From Zygnema cylindricum (taxonomy: Eukaryota > Streptophyta > Zygnematophyceae > Zygnematales > Zygnemataceae), in assembly GCA_037447655.1 (NCBI GenBank), contig JBBHKE010001410.1, positions 1 to 64,000 on the forward strand: a stretch of DNA of 64,000 nt, given 5' to 3'. Below, piece after piece: positions 9,079-20,919 of this stretch (position 1 is its first letter; each line of letters begins with the position of its first letter). The position numbers were made by a program, and so were the translations under genes. The notes under the pieces were generated by a model. The model was not told the DNA's origin. It made no database searches and was given only the letters and a program-made list of their open reading frames with translations.

Positions 9079-9864
9079 GGCTGCGGCCCCATGTGGCTAA
9101 GTTCGGGTTTTTTTCTGTCGTTTTCCAGTATAACTTAGCGCCGTACTGCCTAAGTTGCGACCGTACGAAGAAATCGCAAATTTGTAAAGTACAATTTGCG
9201 TCATTCTTGAACTTAGGATGTACGAAATTTTGTCGTCTTGCGGTTTTTCGACCCACTGTCACGTCATTTTCAAGCTTATCATAAAACACATCGGCACTGT
9301 GTTTTAAGCTAAGCAAATCCGTCTACACCAATCTGAAAATATATTCCCACGTGTGAAAATCTTTTAGAAGTTTTGACGACGAAAAAAATAACAGGGTTTG
9401 TTTGTTTTTGTCGGCTTGCATGTTGTACGGTTTTTTTTTTGCAGGGGTCTCGACGCTGCAGTGTCATTTCACGCAAAGTTGAAAAGTCTGCGAACGTGAA
9501 AAATCTGCGAAGTAATGGCGGCCGGACGGGAGAGGTTTACGTCAAGGCATTTTGCACAGCCACGGGTGCAAGGCTGTACGTCAACGGATGTCTCGCAAAG
9601 ACATGCGACATACCAAATCCGCAAATCGTTTCAAAAATTACGATGTGTTTTGCGACGCTTCAAAAAGTTTCAAGAAAATATGGTGCGTCATCACAAATTG
9701 TACACGGTGACAGCCGTCACGGGCGTTGTCGACGTATACAATTGTCACAAACTTAAGTAATAATTTCGAATGAACACATAGAGACACTTGAAATCCGGGT
9801 CCGCCGGATCCGCGCTAAAATACAAAGTAAGTACGCTAAGTTACAACTACATGGGGCCGCAGCC
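9079..9864. mobile_element. PIF/Harbinger-like MITE, intact (786 bp)
   Basis: Terminal inverted repeats GGCTGCGGCCCCATGT...ACATGGGGCCGCAGCC flanked by a 3-bp TAA duplication (9076-9078, 9865-9867); a 3-bp TWA duplication is typical of PIF/Harbinger. The interior includes GTCGTTTTCCA, CGTACTGCCTAAGTTGCGACCGTACG, TTTTGTCGTCT and TTTTCGACCCACT. Related copies are at 17,050-22,807 (split by the hAT) and, more distantly, 41,709-42,519. No transposase; the short frames are not coding. Confidence 0.85.
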
Positions 9865-9869
9865 TAAAG

Positions 9870-11440
9870 GTTCCGTCCACTTTTTCCGCGTCTTAGTCCA
9901 ATTATTGAGGTTTTGCAGGTCTTTTTATTGCGGGTCATAGCGTTTTTCAAAAAGAAAGTTTTTTTATGCAGGCCTCGTAGTCACATTCTCACAATTGTAC
10001 ATATTTGAAGTAACCTTAAAGAAAAGAATAACCTTTGAAACCGAGATAAGGCTCTTTGTCTCTGGGTGTCAAAGAATTTTTAAAGGTTTCTGGTATGCCT
10101 TTTATATCTTTTATCTTTTTTTTTTTGCAACTTAATTCCTCATTTCTTCGCCTCCTGTACCTGCCTCCAATCCCAGACGGACACCTGGGCACAGGAGCCA
10201 TAACTTGAAGTCCTGATGACATGGGGATAACAAGTGGATACCCATGCATGCAGACACGTGTCCCTAGCCATGTACTTGAATGCTTTTGAGGATGTCTCTA
10301 ATTTGTAGTCGTTCTCATTTGGTACAGTCTGGGTATAAACAGGGTAAATGCGAGTCTTCATAACATTTCAAAAAAGTGCTCATCGACAATTGATGGATGA
10401 TAAGATCAACCAAAATTTCAGATAGTGAAATCAGTAGTTTGGTTCATTCCCAAACAAAGATCAGCGACCAAGACAGAGGTAGCTTCAAAGATATGCAATT
10501 ATTTTTTCAGTTTCTTACGGATATAGGATATGATTATCTCCACCATTCAACATAAGTTTGTTACTTAAGGTGCTTACCATCTATCATACCCCAGGCTTGT
10601 GATTTCACTACTTATCTACAATTCAAAAAATTAAAGTTCTACATCTATTTCCACAACATTTTCACACACGCAAAGACATTTAGTCACAAAGTATGTCCAA
10701 AAGCTATGGAGGTTGCTGTAAAAACGCTAAAAAATGTACTCTCCTACTGAAACTTGAATTACCAAGTAGTTATCGCTCTCTTGTACTCTAAATATGATGA
10801 AAATAAGTACAACCATCATCAATGTTTTCTTTGAGGTCTTGTCTGAAACAACCTTAACAAAAATAGAAAGATTCAAAAATGGCCAAAAACACTTCCAATT
10901 GAAATAGTGCCGACACCATTCCAGCTTTATTTTCAATAATTTTCGGACTAATTATAGCACATCGAAAACGATTCTACCCTCTAACATTTCCACCTCACTG
11001 AAAATTAAAAATATAACAAGACAACTACCTTGGATGAGGAATGACCCTTAGCCTCAATCTTGGAGCCGTCAGCCTATTCGGTTCTACTATCACACATCCA
11101 CTAATAAATCACAATAATGTAAGGACAAACATTTCCTCCTCACAATAACTCGAACATATTTGATATCCACCCACACTAAATGGCCCTTCGAACTTCAAAC
11201 TAATCTTGGACAATAAAAAGAAGCCACCTTGCCAGGAAAAAATGAAAAATACCATATGATGACATGTATTCTATGGTACCGGAACGTAACTGTAATTTTG
11301 GAAGATTTCATTCCATAAAAAACTGGCATCTATCAATAAAACATATTCTACGGTATAAATTCACTTGTCGAGTCCACCAACCCACAGTGAAAATGAACGG
11401 AGAACCACCATAAGATGCCATAGTGTAGGGATTAAAGGAT
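9870..11440. other. No confident gene
   Basis: AT-rich sequence downstream of the minus-strand Root_cap gene. Reverse-strand frames at 10,016-10,361 (one containing SSKAFKYMARDTCLHAW) are open for about 75 codons, but I recognise no family. A nearby GCCAGG run and the CACGTGTCC motif could be regulatory. Nothing else can be supported. Confidence 0.45.
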
Positions 11441-11446
11441 ACAAAT

Positions 11447-13591
11447 CTACACGACTTCAGCAATAATCTTTGAAGACTTTCCACCATAAGCAGAAAATTG
11501 AAACACTGTCGACATAACATCTTTCACAACATAATCTTCTTTCATCCCATCCAAAAATCCGTTGCCACTCTCCCCGTCAGCCGCAATTGGTTTCAGAGAA
11601 GACGTAGAAATTTCAGAAAATTCTTCGGCTCTTTTCTCATGAGAAGTACGATACGTTTGCCCCAAAACACCGTGGATAGAATCGGAATGCTGATAAAGAA
11701 AAAAAGCAGAGAAACACAGTAAATCAGAAGAGTCAATCTAAAAAAAAACAGAATTTGCAAAAGACAAAAGAAATTTCGTACACAACAAAACCCAAAAAGA
11801 TAAATTAAGTTACCAATACAAGTAAAGCCAATAACAATAGAGGAGATCATATGTGCAGTGGGAAACCGTTCTAGCTTCGTATACTTTGTGAAATTCCTAA
11901 TTCAATTTCTCACTTTCAAAATTCTCCGAAAATACTTCATTCTTAACATTCACTTCGGACACCAAGTCTCCACCTTCCTACCTTGAGAGAGTTGAAAGCC
12001 ACACTGATGTGGACATAAGTCTCCTCAGGTGTCTGCAACAGAGGGTTGGCCACACGCAGGCGAACATCCATGTTCAAAAGATCCGAAATCCGTACAGAGT
12101 AAAAGTCAACGTCAAAAGGACCTTCCTTCTCATATCCCTCCAATCCGAATGTCAACCCTCCTGCCAGCTCAGCCTCCTCTCCCACTGCCATTTTGGGCAG
12201 AGCCTCTCCATCCAGTTCCGCCCTCTCCAAATAGCCCTCCCCTCGGTTTGTCTCGCTCCCGGATCTCGCTACGAGACGAAGCTTGTGCTCAACTCCCTCA
12301 AAGGTCCACACTATTCCCAACTGACGGATCCATGTACGGATCGCTTTTCCGTTGTCCAAAACGGAGGCGCTCTCTGTACGGTCGTCATAGTACCCCACCA
12401 TATGCATGTTGATTTGAATGGTTTTGTCGGATATGAGAGCGAAACTCTTGTCGGGAAGTCCGTTGAAGTCGTACTTTGTCCCGTGGGCTCCGGTCAAATG
12501 GGGGTCATTGTTGCATTCCGGAATTCGGCATTTTCCACCCACGGAACTCGGGGCAAAGCCCCCATTTGAACCCACGTACTTGGGTTTGGCGCTTCCGGAG
12601 TAAATAAAGCAAAGCCCTTGTTGGCAGTTGCCGCATCCGCTGGAAATACAAACAAAAGGAAAATAAATGTGAGTGAATTGTGTGAAAACTTTTTCGGAAT
12701 ATTGAAATTGGAAAAGGTTGGAGCTAACAAGGAAACAAGACTAAGGGGAAGAATATGTATCCTATTCCAAAATAGAAAAGTTGACAAAGTTATGATGCAA
12801 TGTTTAAAGTTTTAGATAGTCAAATTACGAACAAAGTTATAGGGATGAAGACATTTTGGGGTGGAAAAGCTTTCAAAACGGGGTTCTTACACTTTGACGA
12901 ATTGGAAATAGGTGCATTTAAAGTAGTATTTGCACAAAAAGCAACATCCTGCGCCTCCTCCGGTTGTTTCCACCACCTCAATATTCTTATTTCCCTTCAC
13001 TTTCAGAGCCTTGGAGACGGATTTTGGGATAAGGCCAGATTCGTAGGATTCTTCCTTGTACCCAAATTCACCCTTCACCAAAGGAATCTGCAACAGGAGT
13101 TAAGAAAAAAACGAGGTTAGAATTCTGCCGTACAAGATTATCAAATAAGACTATGCTGGCAAAATTTTAACTTACTTATTACTAACACTCAAGTTCATGA
13201 TGTGAAAGAAGCTTAAACTAGAGTGAAAAACACAAATTTGTTTCTAGAACAACTACCAGGAAATCCGTACAACTAAAATGTTTTAGTAACTATGCATTCA
13301 AAATCACATAATTAAATCCAGTTGTTGACCGGAGAGTCCGCGTTATTTCCTTGTACGGTATTGTCCTATCACTGGTCCACTATCAGCCTCCCCTCCCTCG
13401 CCCACCTTGAAGTAGGACAGGATGCCTCCGAATTTGCAGCTCCCCGTATTGCAGCTCTTGTTGAAGGACAGATCCGGGCCCTCGTCTTTATATTTCACAC
13501 GGCCGGGGGCGGCGACCTCGTTCCACGCCGCCGCGTCACGCACTGTCACAAGTGTCACGACGAGCAAGAGCAGCCACGCGGCGTGAGCCAT
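11447..13591 (-). CDS. Root_cap family secreted protein, copy 1
   Basis: Four exons on the reverse strand: 13591-13406, 13087-12891, 12639-11982 and 11689-11447, all with GT-AG introns and consistent phases (0, 2, 0), giving about 427 residues. Exon 1 encodes MAHAAWLLLLVVTLVTVRDA, a signal peptide. Exon 2 has a Cys-rich patch (CCFLCKYYFKC). Exon 3 holds the Root_cap/vWD-like core: DPHLTGAHGTKYDFNG, FALISDKTIQINMHMVG, TWIRQLGIVW. Exon 4 begins with IHGVLGQTYR, the family's C-terminal hallmark. The likely site of action is the cell wall or extracellular space; the biochemical role is not established. It is an inverted near-identical copy of the gene at 24,150-26,298. Similarity stops close to the ATG, so the promoters differ. 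Confidence 0.85.
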
Positions 13592-13599
13592 GCCTCAAT

Positions 13600-13955
13600 A
13601 AGCGAAGCAAAGTGATTTCTGGTGAGATTTCAGTAATGCTAAGTATAACTAAATAAAGTGGACAGGAAAGGGAGCAGGAGGGAGGAAAAGAAAGTGACGA
13701 TGCGCGCCAAGATGAGGGACAGGTTGCAACATAGATGGAATACAACTATTTGGCGAAGAGCTTTATGATAGCTTAGTTGTACGGACCGTACACTCGGAAG
13801 TCTGTTTACATCTGGACGTATTGGACATTTTGACTGTTCGAACGTAAGAGGTTTTCAAAGGAAAAGGTACATACACGTACGGACAGCTTGTTTAATGTTT
13901 TATCTTTACCTGTGCGATCTTGGATTATAGGAAACAAAGAAAATTGTGGGACGAC
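13600..13955. other. Upstream region of Root_cap copy 1
   Basis: On the reverse strand this is the promoter side of the Root_cap gene. It contains a pyrimidine-rich stretch (CTTTCTTTTCCTCCCTCCTG) that may be the 5' UTR. No TATA box comparable to copy 2 was found. It does not match the upstream region of copy 2. Confidence 0.4.
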
Positions 13956-14155
13956 GCAGTGTGGTCAAGTTTGTCGCTACATTCAACTTCCCTGCTACAG
14001 TCACAGAGGGCAGTTTCCTGCTTTCAAACAGATTTCTGACACGTGTTTTGACAATTTGAGCCGACCAATAGGATCGCAATTCATCAAGTGTTTTTTGTGG
14101 CGGCCGATGGACGTCAGGAGAGAAGCACAATGTTTCCGTACAATTGAATGGAGAA
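13956..14155. repeat. Dispersed repeat, shared with 31,285-31,448
   Basis: About 190 bp matches 31,285-31,448 in inverted orientation: GGTCAAGTTTGTCGCTAC, ATTCAACTTCCCTGCTACAG, TCACAGAGGG, and TGTTTTTTGTGGCGGCC ending in GTACAATTGAAT. Non-coding, probably a MITE. The other copy is cut by the copia LTR; this copy shows the uninterrupted target (GACCACACTG on the other strand). Confidence 0.7.
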
Positions 14156-14459
14156 AAAGCTTACTGCGCCGTACAGCCCATCGTTAGAGAAAAAACGAAA
14201 AAACTTAACAGAGCCGCGAGCACAAGCTATATCTTTTGAGTATTTGACCAATAATATTGCGCTATTGGAGACGTTATTCAAGTCGACAACCTTAACGATG
14301 GCTCTCGGATGGTTCTCGGTTATTAATGGACATATCGATAGCCTCTTACCGATAATCGATATCGTACATTGTAACTTGTACGGAAATCATTGCAATATTT
14401 TATGGATGTATCGGTCCCATACAACGATCAAAAATAATCGCGACACCTGACTTGGTTTT

Positions 14460-15350
14460 TAGTGATTTTTGTAGGGTTTCATTGGTACAACATTTTTGTA
14501 CGTTAGGCTGTGCGCCCAATGTGTTAAAGTAAGATGTTTTGTCATTTTACGTCAAAATTGAACCTGCAAGGAGATAATCTTATTGTCAAAGTCTTGGCAA
14601 CGATTGTCATTTACAAAAACAGAAGTCCAACAGAAGCTCAACACCAACAGAAATTAACTCTTATTTATACAATTAACACTAATTTCGCTGTTTTCCCTCG
14701 TCTTTATCATTAGGAAGCAGATCTAAGTACGTTTTCCTGTGCTAATGCACTCACTTTATGGGGTGTCCACGCCATTACCTAACACTTTATATGTACGTTT
14801 GTAAAAAAAAGCGAGCATTTTTCAGACAAGCTAACACGTTTTCCACACTACAATATTTAGAAACTATCCAAATAGGGTAGTTGGTCCTAGTAAGAACGTG
14901 CCTATAACTAGCGTGAAGGAAATACTACAAGCATTATTCTTTTTTTAGGTTTGATGGTCAAAATTAAGGGGCACCGAATTAGCATTATTAACACTAACAA
15001 CGATTGAGGGAGTAGTTTTGTCGACGCTTACAACTGTCGCTATAATGTGAGTTGCTACTAGTGTAAAAAAACTAGATGACAACAAAAATAGTGTTACTAA
15101 TTGTCTTTTGTGCTCAAGGGCCAAACACCAACAAAAATGAACCCTAATTTAAACATCTAACACAAATTTAGATAAATGTTTCCATGTTGTAACCGCTAAT
15201 AGTCTGTATTCACATAGTCAAACATGCGCAAACAAGTTTGCGCGATTTCACTCAAGTCTTTATTAACAGGGATCAAATTTGAGTGTGCTTTCTCGTGTCG
15301 ACGCACTCACATTTTCGCGTCCACGAACTCTATTTCCCCCGTCGATAGTG
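14460..15350. repeat. MITE-like region, partly shared with 43,090-43,260
   Basis: The stretch 15,180-15,310 resembles 43,090-43,250: GTATTCACATAGTC, GCGCGATTTC, TTTATTAA, AATCAAATTTGAGT, GCTTTC..CGCG/CGTGTCGACGCA. The rest repeats short words (AACACTAAT, CAACAAAAATGAAC). It looks like a decayed non-autonomous element; no gene seen. Confidence 0.5.
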
Positions 15351-15689
15351 TTATTTCATACTTTTTCTATACGAACTAGCAAATATGTTGCTGGCGCAAT
15401 GTTTGCAATTGAAATCAAACCCAAACTGCCATGCGAAATCGAGAGGCTAGTTTGTTGACGAGCGAGTGACCTATATGAACGATTGAACATCCCATGGCAA
15501 ACAAGGTGGTGAAGCATAAACAAAAAATTATTGTCAAATTTCTTACCTAAATACAAATAAGAAGCATTAGGTGACAAAGCTTTTGTAAAATAAAGACGGT
15601 GTTTAGCAAAACATTCGATTAAGATTACAAAAACTACATACAAGTCCTCAACTTAAGAAGGTCGTCACTATGGGAAAGCTCCTCTAACA

Positions 15690-16840
15690 ACGCTACTATT
15701 GAAGCCTTACGCTTGTTGCACCCTCTAACACTTGACGATGTCCTCTCCTATGTTGAAAGGCATGATCCTATTGAAACCTTTGATTTCGATCGTGAAGCTT
15801 TTCTCAAGGCCTTTGTTAGACCCCTTCACCTTTCGGTCGGTGGTTGTTTGGAATTGTTTGTTAACCAATTCAAGATGTATTTCCTCCTAAAACCCGATCC
15901 CTACGTTTTGACCTTTTGTTTAAAGTGGTGTTCGAGATGGCTCGTGGACACATTTCTTAAAATGTAACCCTGCTAATTTTTGTCGCCCGACCTGTGGCTC
16001 TTTCTAGACCTGCTGGGGGGAGTCCATCCAATGGTCGAGAAAATATTGTAACGTTTGGTGGCTCGCGCTATCTACATCCAACTCTAAGGAACATTTCACC
16101 AGCAATTTTCACCTCATCAATTTAGTGTTGCTACAAAAAGGGGTTGTGAGGTAGTTGTCCATGGCTTACGAGTTCTTTTATATCTTCAACGGGATTGGGT
16201 GGTCTTTACGAATGTGGCTAACGCTTTCAACACAACTGATCCTTACAGTATCTTTTGAAAAATAAGATATGCGCCTTCGACTTTAAACGAAAGCTTCTCT
16301 TTTGTTTGAGTTTTTTATTCTCAACCTAGGTCATAAATTTTTCCACGTGGTGGTTTTTTGCATGATGTTGCCGCCTTAGAGTTTGCAATTGGCACTCGCC
16401 TAGGTGATCTTTTTATGGAAACTCTTTTTGCATTAACCCACTCTCAAGCAATACGAGCATCAAGTAGAACTTTGTGGTTGCTTATGTCATCTAATCGCGG
16501 ATGACACACATATCGTGGGTTCGTGCGACCAAGATTTTCTTCTTTCTCTCATTTTGTTGAACAACTTTATAGGATGGGACTCTCTCTTAAGTCATCTAAG
16601 AGTGTGGCTTGGTGCGCGTGGGTTTTACTATCTAACTATCCCTCCCCAAGAGTTTTCGTGTTGCATTTTGAGTTGAGGGTATTATGGCGTTAGGTTGCCT
16701 ACCGGAGCCCCTTCTTCTGTCAACGAAGTAGAAGCACTTAGATTTGTTTCCTATTAATAAAGACCGGGTAAAGTCATGCGAACTTGTCCTCACATGTTCA
16801 AACATCGATTGTATGAACATAGGCTATAGCGCCGACTGTA
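15690..16840 (+). pseudogene. Non-LTR retrotransposon reverse transcriptase fragment
   Basis: Several frameshifts and stops, but the order of RT blocks is kept. HQFSVATKRGCEVVVHGLR fits the QFGV..GCE block. DWVVFTNVANAFN fits RT motif A (expected D..NAFN; the Asp is Asn here). GTRLGDLFMETLFALTHSQA fits motif B (QGDPL-like). LIADDTHIVGS contains the catalytic ADD of motif C. A downstream block (SSKSVAWCAW, then GVRLPT-like) fits the C-terminal part. The upstream open frame at 15,713-15,967 (DVLSYVERHDPIETFDF) may be its N-terminal region. No poly(A) tail or target duplication was located. Confidence 0.75.
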
Positions 16841-17762
16841 TGGTAGTGTGTTCAATGTGATCGTGTGTTTTTTAACAGATGGAATGAGTTGATGGGAGTT
16901 AATGACGTAATGGGATTTTCTGATAGGTAGAAAATCTTGTTACAAAATGTGTTTCCAAATTAGTATTACATGTATAAATTAGCGTTAATGTTTTGTTGGC
17001 GTTAGGTCGTCAAAACCAAATATAGTGAATATCACGTATTATTTATTTAGGGTTTGTCCCCATGTACTTGTAACTTAGCGAACTTACTTTGTATTTTAGT
17101 GCGGATCCGTCGGACCCGGTTTTCAAGTGTCCCTATGTATGTAAGGACGAAATCGCAACTTCTGCTTGTGACTATTGTATAAGTCGACAATATCTGTGAC
17201 GGTTGTCAACGTCTACAATCTGTGGTCGCACGTTATTTTTTGGAAATGCTTTGTGACGTCGCATGTCTTATCGTTACATTGTAGACGTTAGTGTTGGGTA
17301 TCGGGTAATTTTATATCGCGATAATTCGATATTCGATATATCGAATATCGATCGGTCAGAGTCCTCGATATATCGTACCGAGACCAACATAAAATATTGC
17401 GATAATTATCGCGATATGTCGTACTTTTTAAATTTTTAATTTTGTAAAAAATGTAATTTTACCGAAAAGTAAAATATCTGTGCACCGTGAGACGCCACGT
17501 ACGACGTGAATTCTACTCCATAACTTCACGGTAAACGCCGCAAAATGGAACCGCAAAAAAAATACTAATTCCGTACTGCATAGAATTCATTACTTAGTAC
17601 GGACAAAACTTGACGTACGAAAATAACTAGTACTGACAAAACTTGACGTACGAAAATAACAAAGTAAATGTGTCAAAAGATTAAACTGACGAAAAAAAAA
17701 TACCTCTCTCTCTCTCACTCTCTCTCTCTCTTCGTTTCAGCGAAGAACTTTTGGCTTTCTCC

Positions 17763-19934
17763 ATGGATTCCCAAGGGATAGGAGGTAGCATGGAAGGTTT
17801 AGAGGATGATGACACCCAGCTACTTCCAGATATGGAGAATGTACACATGGAAAACTCATTAGAAATTGCAAATCAGTTTAGGGATGCGAGAAAGGTCGTT
17901 CCCAAAGGGGTAAATACTAAAGTTTGGCGTCACTTTAAAGTCTTACATAGTGGGAAGCATTCAGACAAGGATTTTTGCAACCATTGTGATATGCCTGTTG
18001 CAAGAGGGAAGTCGATGAGTCCTACCAACTTACTCTCTCACTTAAGGGTTCATCACAGAAAGTTATTTACAGGGGATAAATTGAAAGAAATAGAAGAAAA
18101 GCCGGGAGCTTTGGAGGATTTCGTACAAAGAGGAGCAACCACATCATTTAAAGACAGGCTCATACGGTGGATCGTGTTGGACTACCAGCCACTAAGTATC
18201 GTGGAGAGCCCAGAATTTTGAGAAATGGTGAAGGGCTTGGCGCCAAAGGTCGTGATTCCAGATCGGCGTGGATTAATTTCGAGAATGGAGGAAATCGAGA
18301 TGAAGGTCCGCCTAAGTTTAGGGAAGCTTCTGGAAGGTGAAACCCTAAGCATTACTATGGACACATGGACATCGCTGTCCAATGAATCCTTTTGTTCCAT
18401 GACAGCGCATTTCATCAATTCTGATTGGGATCTTCAAAGTGTTTGTTTAGGATGCTCTCCTTTTCCTGGTAGCCATACCGCAGAAGCGATTGGTGAGAAG
18501 TGTAAGGAAATGTTAGAAGGATTTGACATTTCCGAAAAATCAGTGGCGGTTTGTGTAACCGATACAGCAGCTGCAATGAAAAAAGCGGGAAAATCCATGT
18601 CTTGTGATTGGCATGGTTGCATGGATCATTTATTAGAGCTTGTCACAGGAAAGTTCTTTAATGGTCTTAGTGTTGCATCACACTTGAAAAGTGCACGCAA
18701 CCTTGTGGGATTTTTTAGAAGCTCATCGAGAGCAACTAATATTCTAAAAAATGTTGCGAGTGAAATGAAGTGGAAAGTTCTAATTCAGGATGTAGCTACG
18801 AGGTGGTGGTCAACATACTCTATGCTCACTTCAATATTGTATTTGAAAAATCCGTTACAAGCAATCATGGCAACAATTGTGCCATCGAATGCGAGGTTGA
18901 GTGAAGAGGCGTGGATGATCATTGAGAGAGGTGCGATTCTTTTAAAACCTTTCATGGTGGCCCAACGTGTGTTAGAAGGGGAAAATTATGTAACTTTGAG
19001 CTGGGTGCCGGTAATTGTCCATTCACTACATAAAGGACTAAAAAAAGTAGTGGATGACACTTCAAATGGAGGATGTGAGGATTTGGCAATTAATGCAATT
19101 GCGGAGAAGATGGTAACCGATTTTGAGGGTCGATTTGGAACGTGTGAGTTAACAACCCTCCCGATGAAGATGTTTATTGCTTGTGCACTAGATCCTAGGA
19201 CGAAAAACCTAGTATTTTTAACACCTTTGGAGGTAGATAAGGTATGGCAAGAAATTGTCAACATGATGTTAGGAAAGTTTGACATGGATGCGGAATTGTT
19301 TGGATATTCGAAGGGTGATAGTGATAGGTTGATGATGGAAATTGGAAACAATTCAAATGAGAAAGGTGTGAATGAAGTTGAAGATGATGATGAGGATGAC
19401 ATTTTCATAGCATTACAAAGAGAGCATCCAATTTCATCGGTAATGGAAACCGTTCAAAAACCTTCGGCCTCGGAACTCACGCGAGATGAGTTTAAGGAGC
19501 ATTTGCTCCACGAAGTTCAACTTTACAAAGGTAGAAGTGTTTTAGAACAATCACAACACGAACGGGCAAACCCATTGAAGTGGTGGGCCGAAAAGAAAAA
19601 TTTGTTTCCGATATTGAGCTCTTTGGCTCGAATCATTTTAGCTATACCGGCCACTTCGGCTCCTTCCGAGTGAATTTTTTCCATGGCCGGTCAAATTAGC
19701 ACGATTAAGCGAAACCGGTTGACTCCGGAATCGGTGGAAAGACTTGTTTTTTTGAAAGGATCATGGCAAGCAACGGAATCGCTCATTAATATTCGTGACG
19801 ACAAAGGAAAGGAGATTGAAAAAGAGGTAGACATTAACGACAACGATAACAATAAGGTTGTTTCTAAGAAACGTCAGAAGGAAACGGGAAAGGAAATTGG
19901 AGATTGGTGGAATACTTTACCCAACAAAAATTAA
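17763..19934 (+). pseudogene. hAT transposase with two in-frame TGA codons
   Basis: One frame of about 724 codons from ATG 17763 (MDSQGIGG) to TAA, interrupted only by TGA at 18,219-18,221 and 19,671-19,673. An acceptor TTTCAG at 17,735-17,740 suggests an upstream 5' UTR exon. An N-terminal BED zinc finger (FCNHCDMP ... HLRVHH) is followed by the RNase H-like core (TMDTWTS, VCVTDTAAAMKKAGKSMSCDWHGCMDH in pieces, TRWWSTYSM) and the C-terminal hATC dimerisation block (WWAEKKNLFPILSSLAR, TSAPSE, stop, IFSMAG, NRLTPESVERLVFLK). Both stops occupy positions that are Arg in this family (PEF-R-EM and APSE-R-IFS), so each is explained by one CGA to TGA transition. The coding region is otherwise intact, implying recent inactivation. 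Confidence 0.9.
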
Positions 19935-19999
19935 TTATGCAAAATTATGTTTTTTATGGAAGATTTGTAGGGTGCATGGTTGAGAGAATTTGAATTTCA

Positions 20000-20660
20000 G
20001 TTTTTTGGTCGTAGAAACATTGTGTAATTTAGATTTGGATTTCGGATATTGGGAAATTGGGAAAGAAGAAAAATTGGGATTTTGGGATGATAGGATAATC
20101 ACATGTTTGCATGGGGGAGAGGTGGAATTGTTGATGGAAAATTATATATTGAGGAAATGGATGTTGAAAATTTATGTTGCTAGTGTGAGAATTAATGGAA
20201 ATTTCGGATTTGGATTTTGGATTTGGAGAAATTGGGAAAATGGAAAATTCGGAATTTTGGGATTATAGAATAATTACATGTTTGCATTTGGGAGAGGTAG
20301 AATTGTTGATGGAAAATTATATATTTGAGGAAATGGATGTTGAAAATTTATGATGTTAGTGTGAGAATTAATGGAAATTTCGGATTTGGATTTTGGTTTT
20401 TGAGAAATTGGGAAAATTGAAAATTCGGGATTTTGGGATTATAGAATAATCACATGTTTGCATTTGGGAGAGGTAGAATTGTTGATGGAAAATTATGCAT
20501 TTGAGGAAATAGATTTAGAAAATTTATTAGTGTGAGAATTAATGGAAATTTTGGAATTGGATTTTGAATATTGGGAAATTGGGAAAGTGGAAAATTTGGG
20601 ATTTTGGGATTATAGAATAATCACATGTTTGAATGTGGGAGATGTCAAATTAAGCTCATG
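20000..20660. repeat. Tandem repeat of about 170 bp inside the hAT
   Basis: Roughly 3.7 units, each running GGAAATTTCGGATTTGG, GAAATTGGGAAAATGG, ATAGAATAATCACATG, TTTGCATTTGGGAGAGG, GTTGATGGAAAATTAT, GTGAGAATTAAT. Unit starts are near 20,030, 20,200, 20,370 and 20,542. Non-coding, between the transposase and the 40-bp minisatellite. Confidence 0.85.
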
Positions 20661-20919
20661 ATTTGGATATGTTGGATTTTGAAATATTTGCGAGTTTGAA
20701 TATTTTTCATTTAGGGAATTAGAATTGAATATTGGGAAAATAAATAATTAATATTAATGTGGCCATATGGGTTACTTGTGGCCACATATTGATTTATGTT
20801 ATATATTTTGAATTGGTATTGGAATTATATTGCATTTTTTGAATAGTAAAAAATGTGAATTTTTAATATTATTGATGTTATAATTAGAGGTGTAATTTCA
20901 GAAATGTGGAATAGTAGTA

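Noticed and set aside
11943-12569. Forward-strand frames of 186 and 127 codons opposite Root_cap exon 3 (also their mirror at 25,173-25,713)
   Set aside because: Antisense shadows of the real exon; they lack splice logic and family motifs.
18219-19673. TGA read as a sense codon in the hAT transposase
   Set aside because: Two CGA to TGA changes explain the stops; no independent sign of recoding was seen in the host genes.
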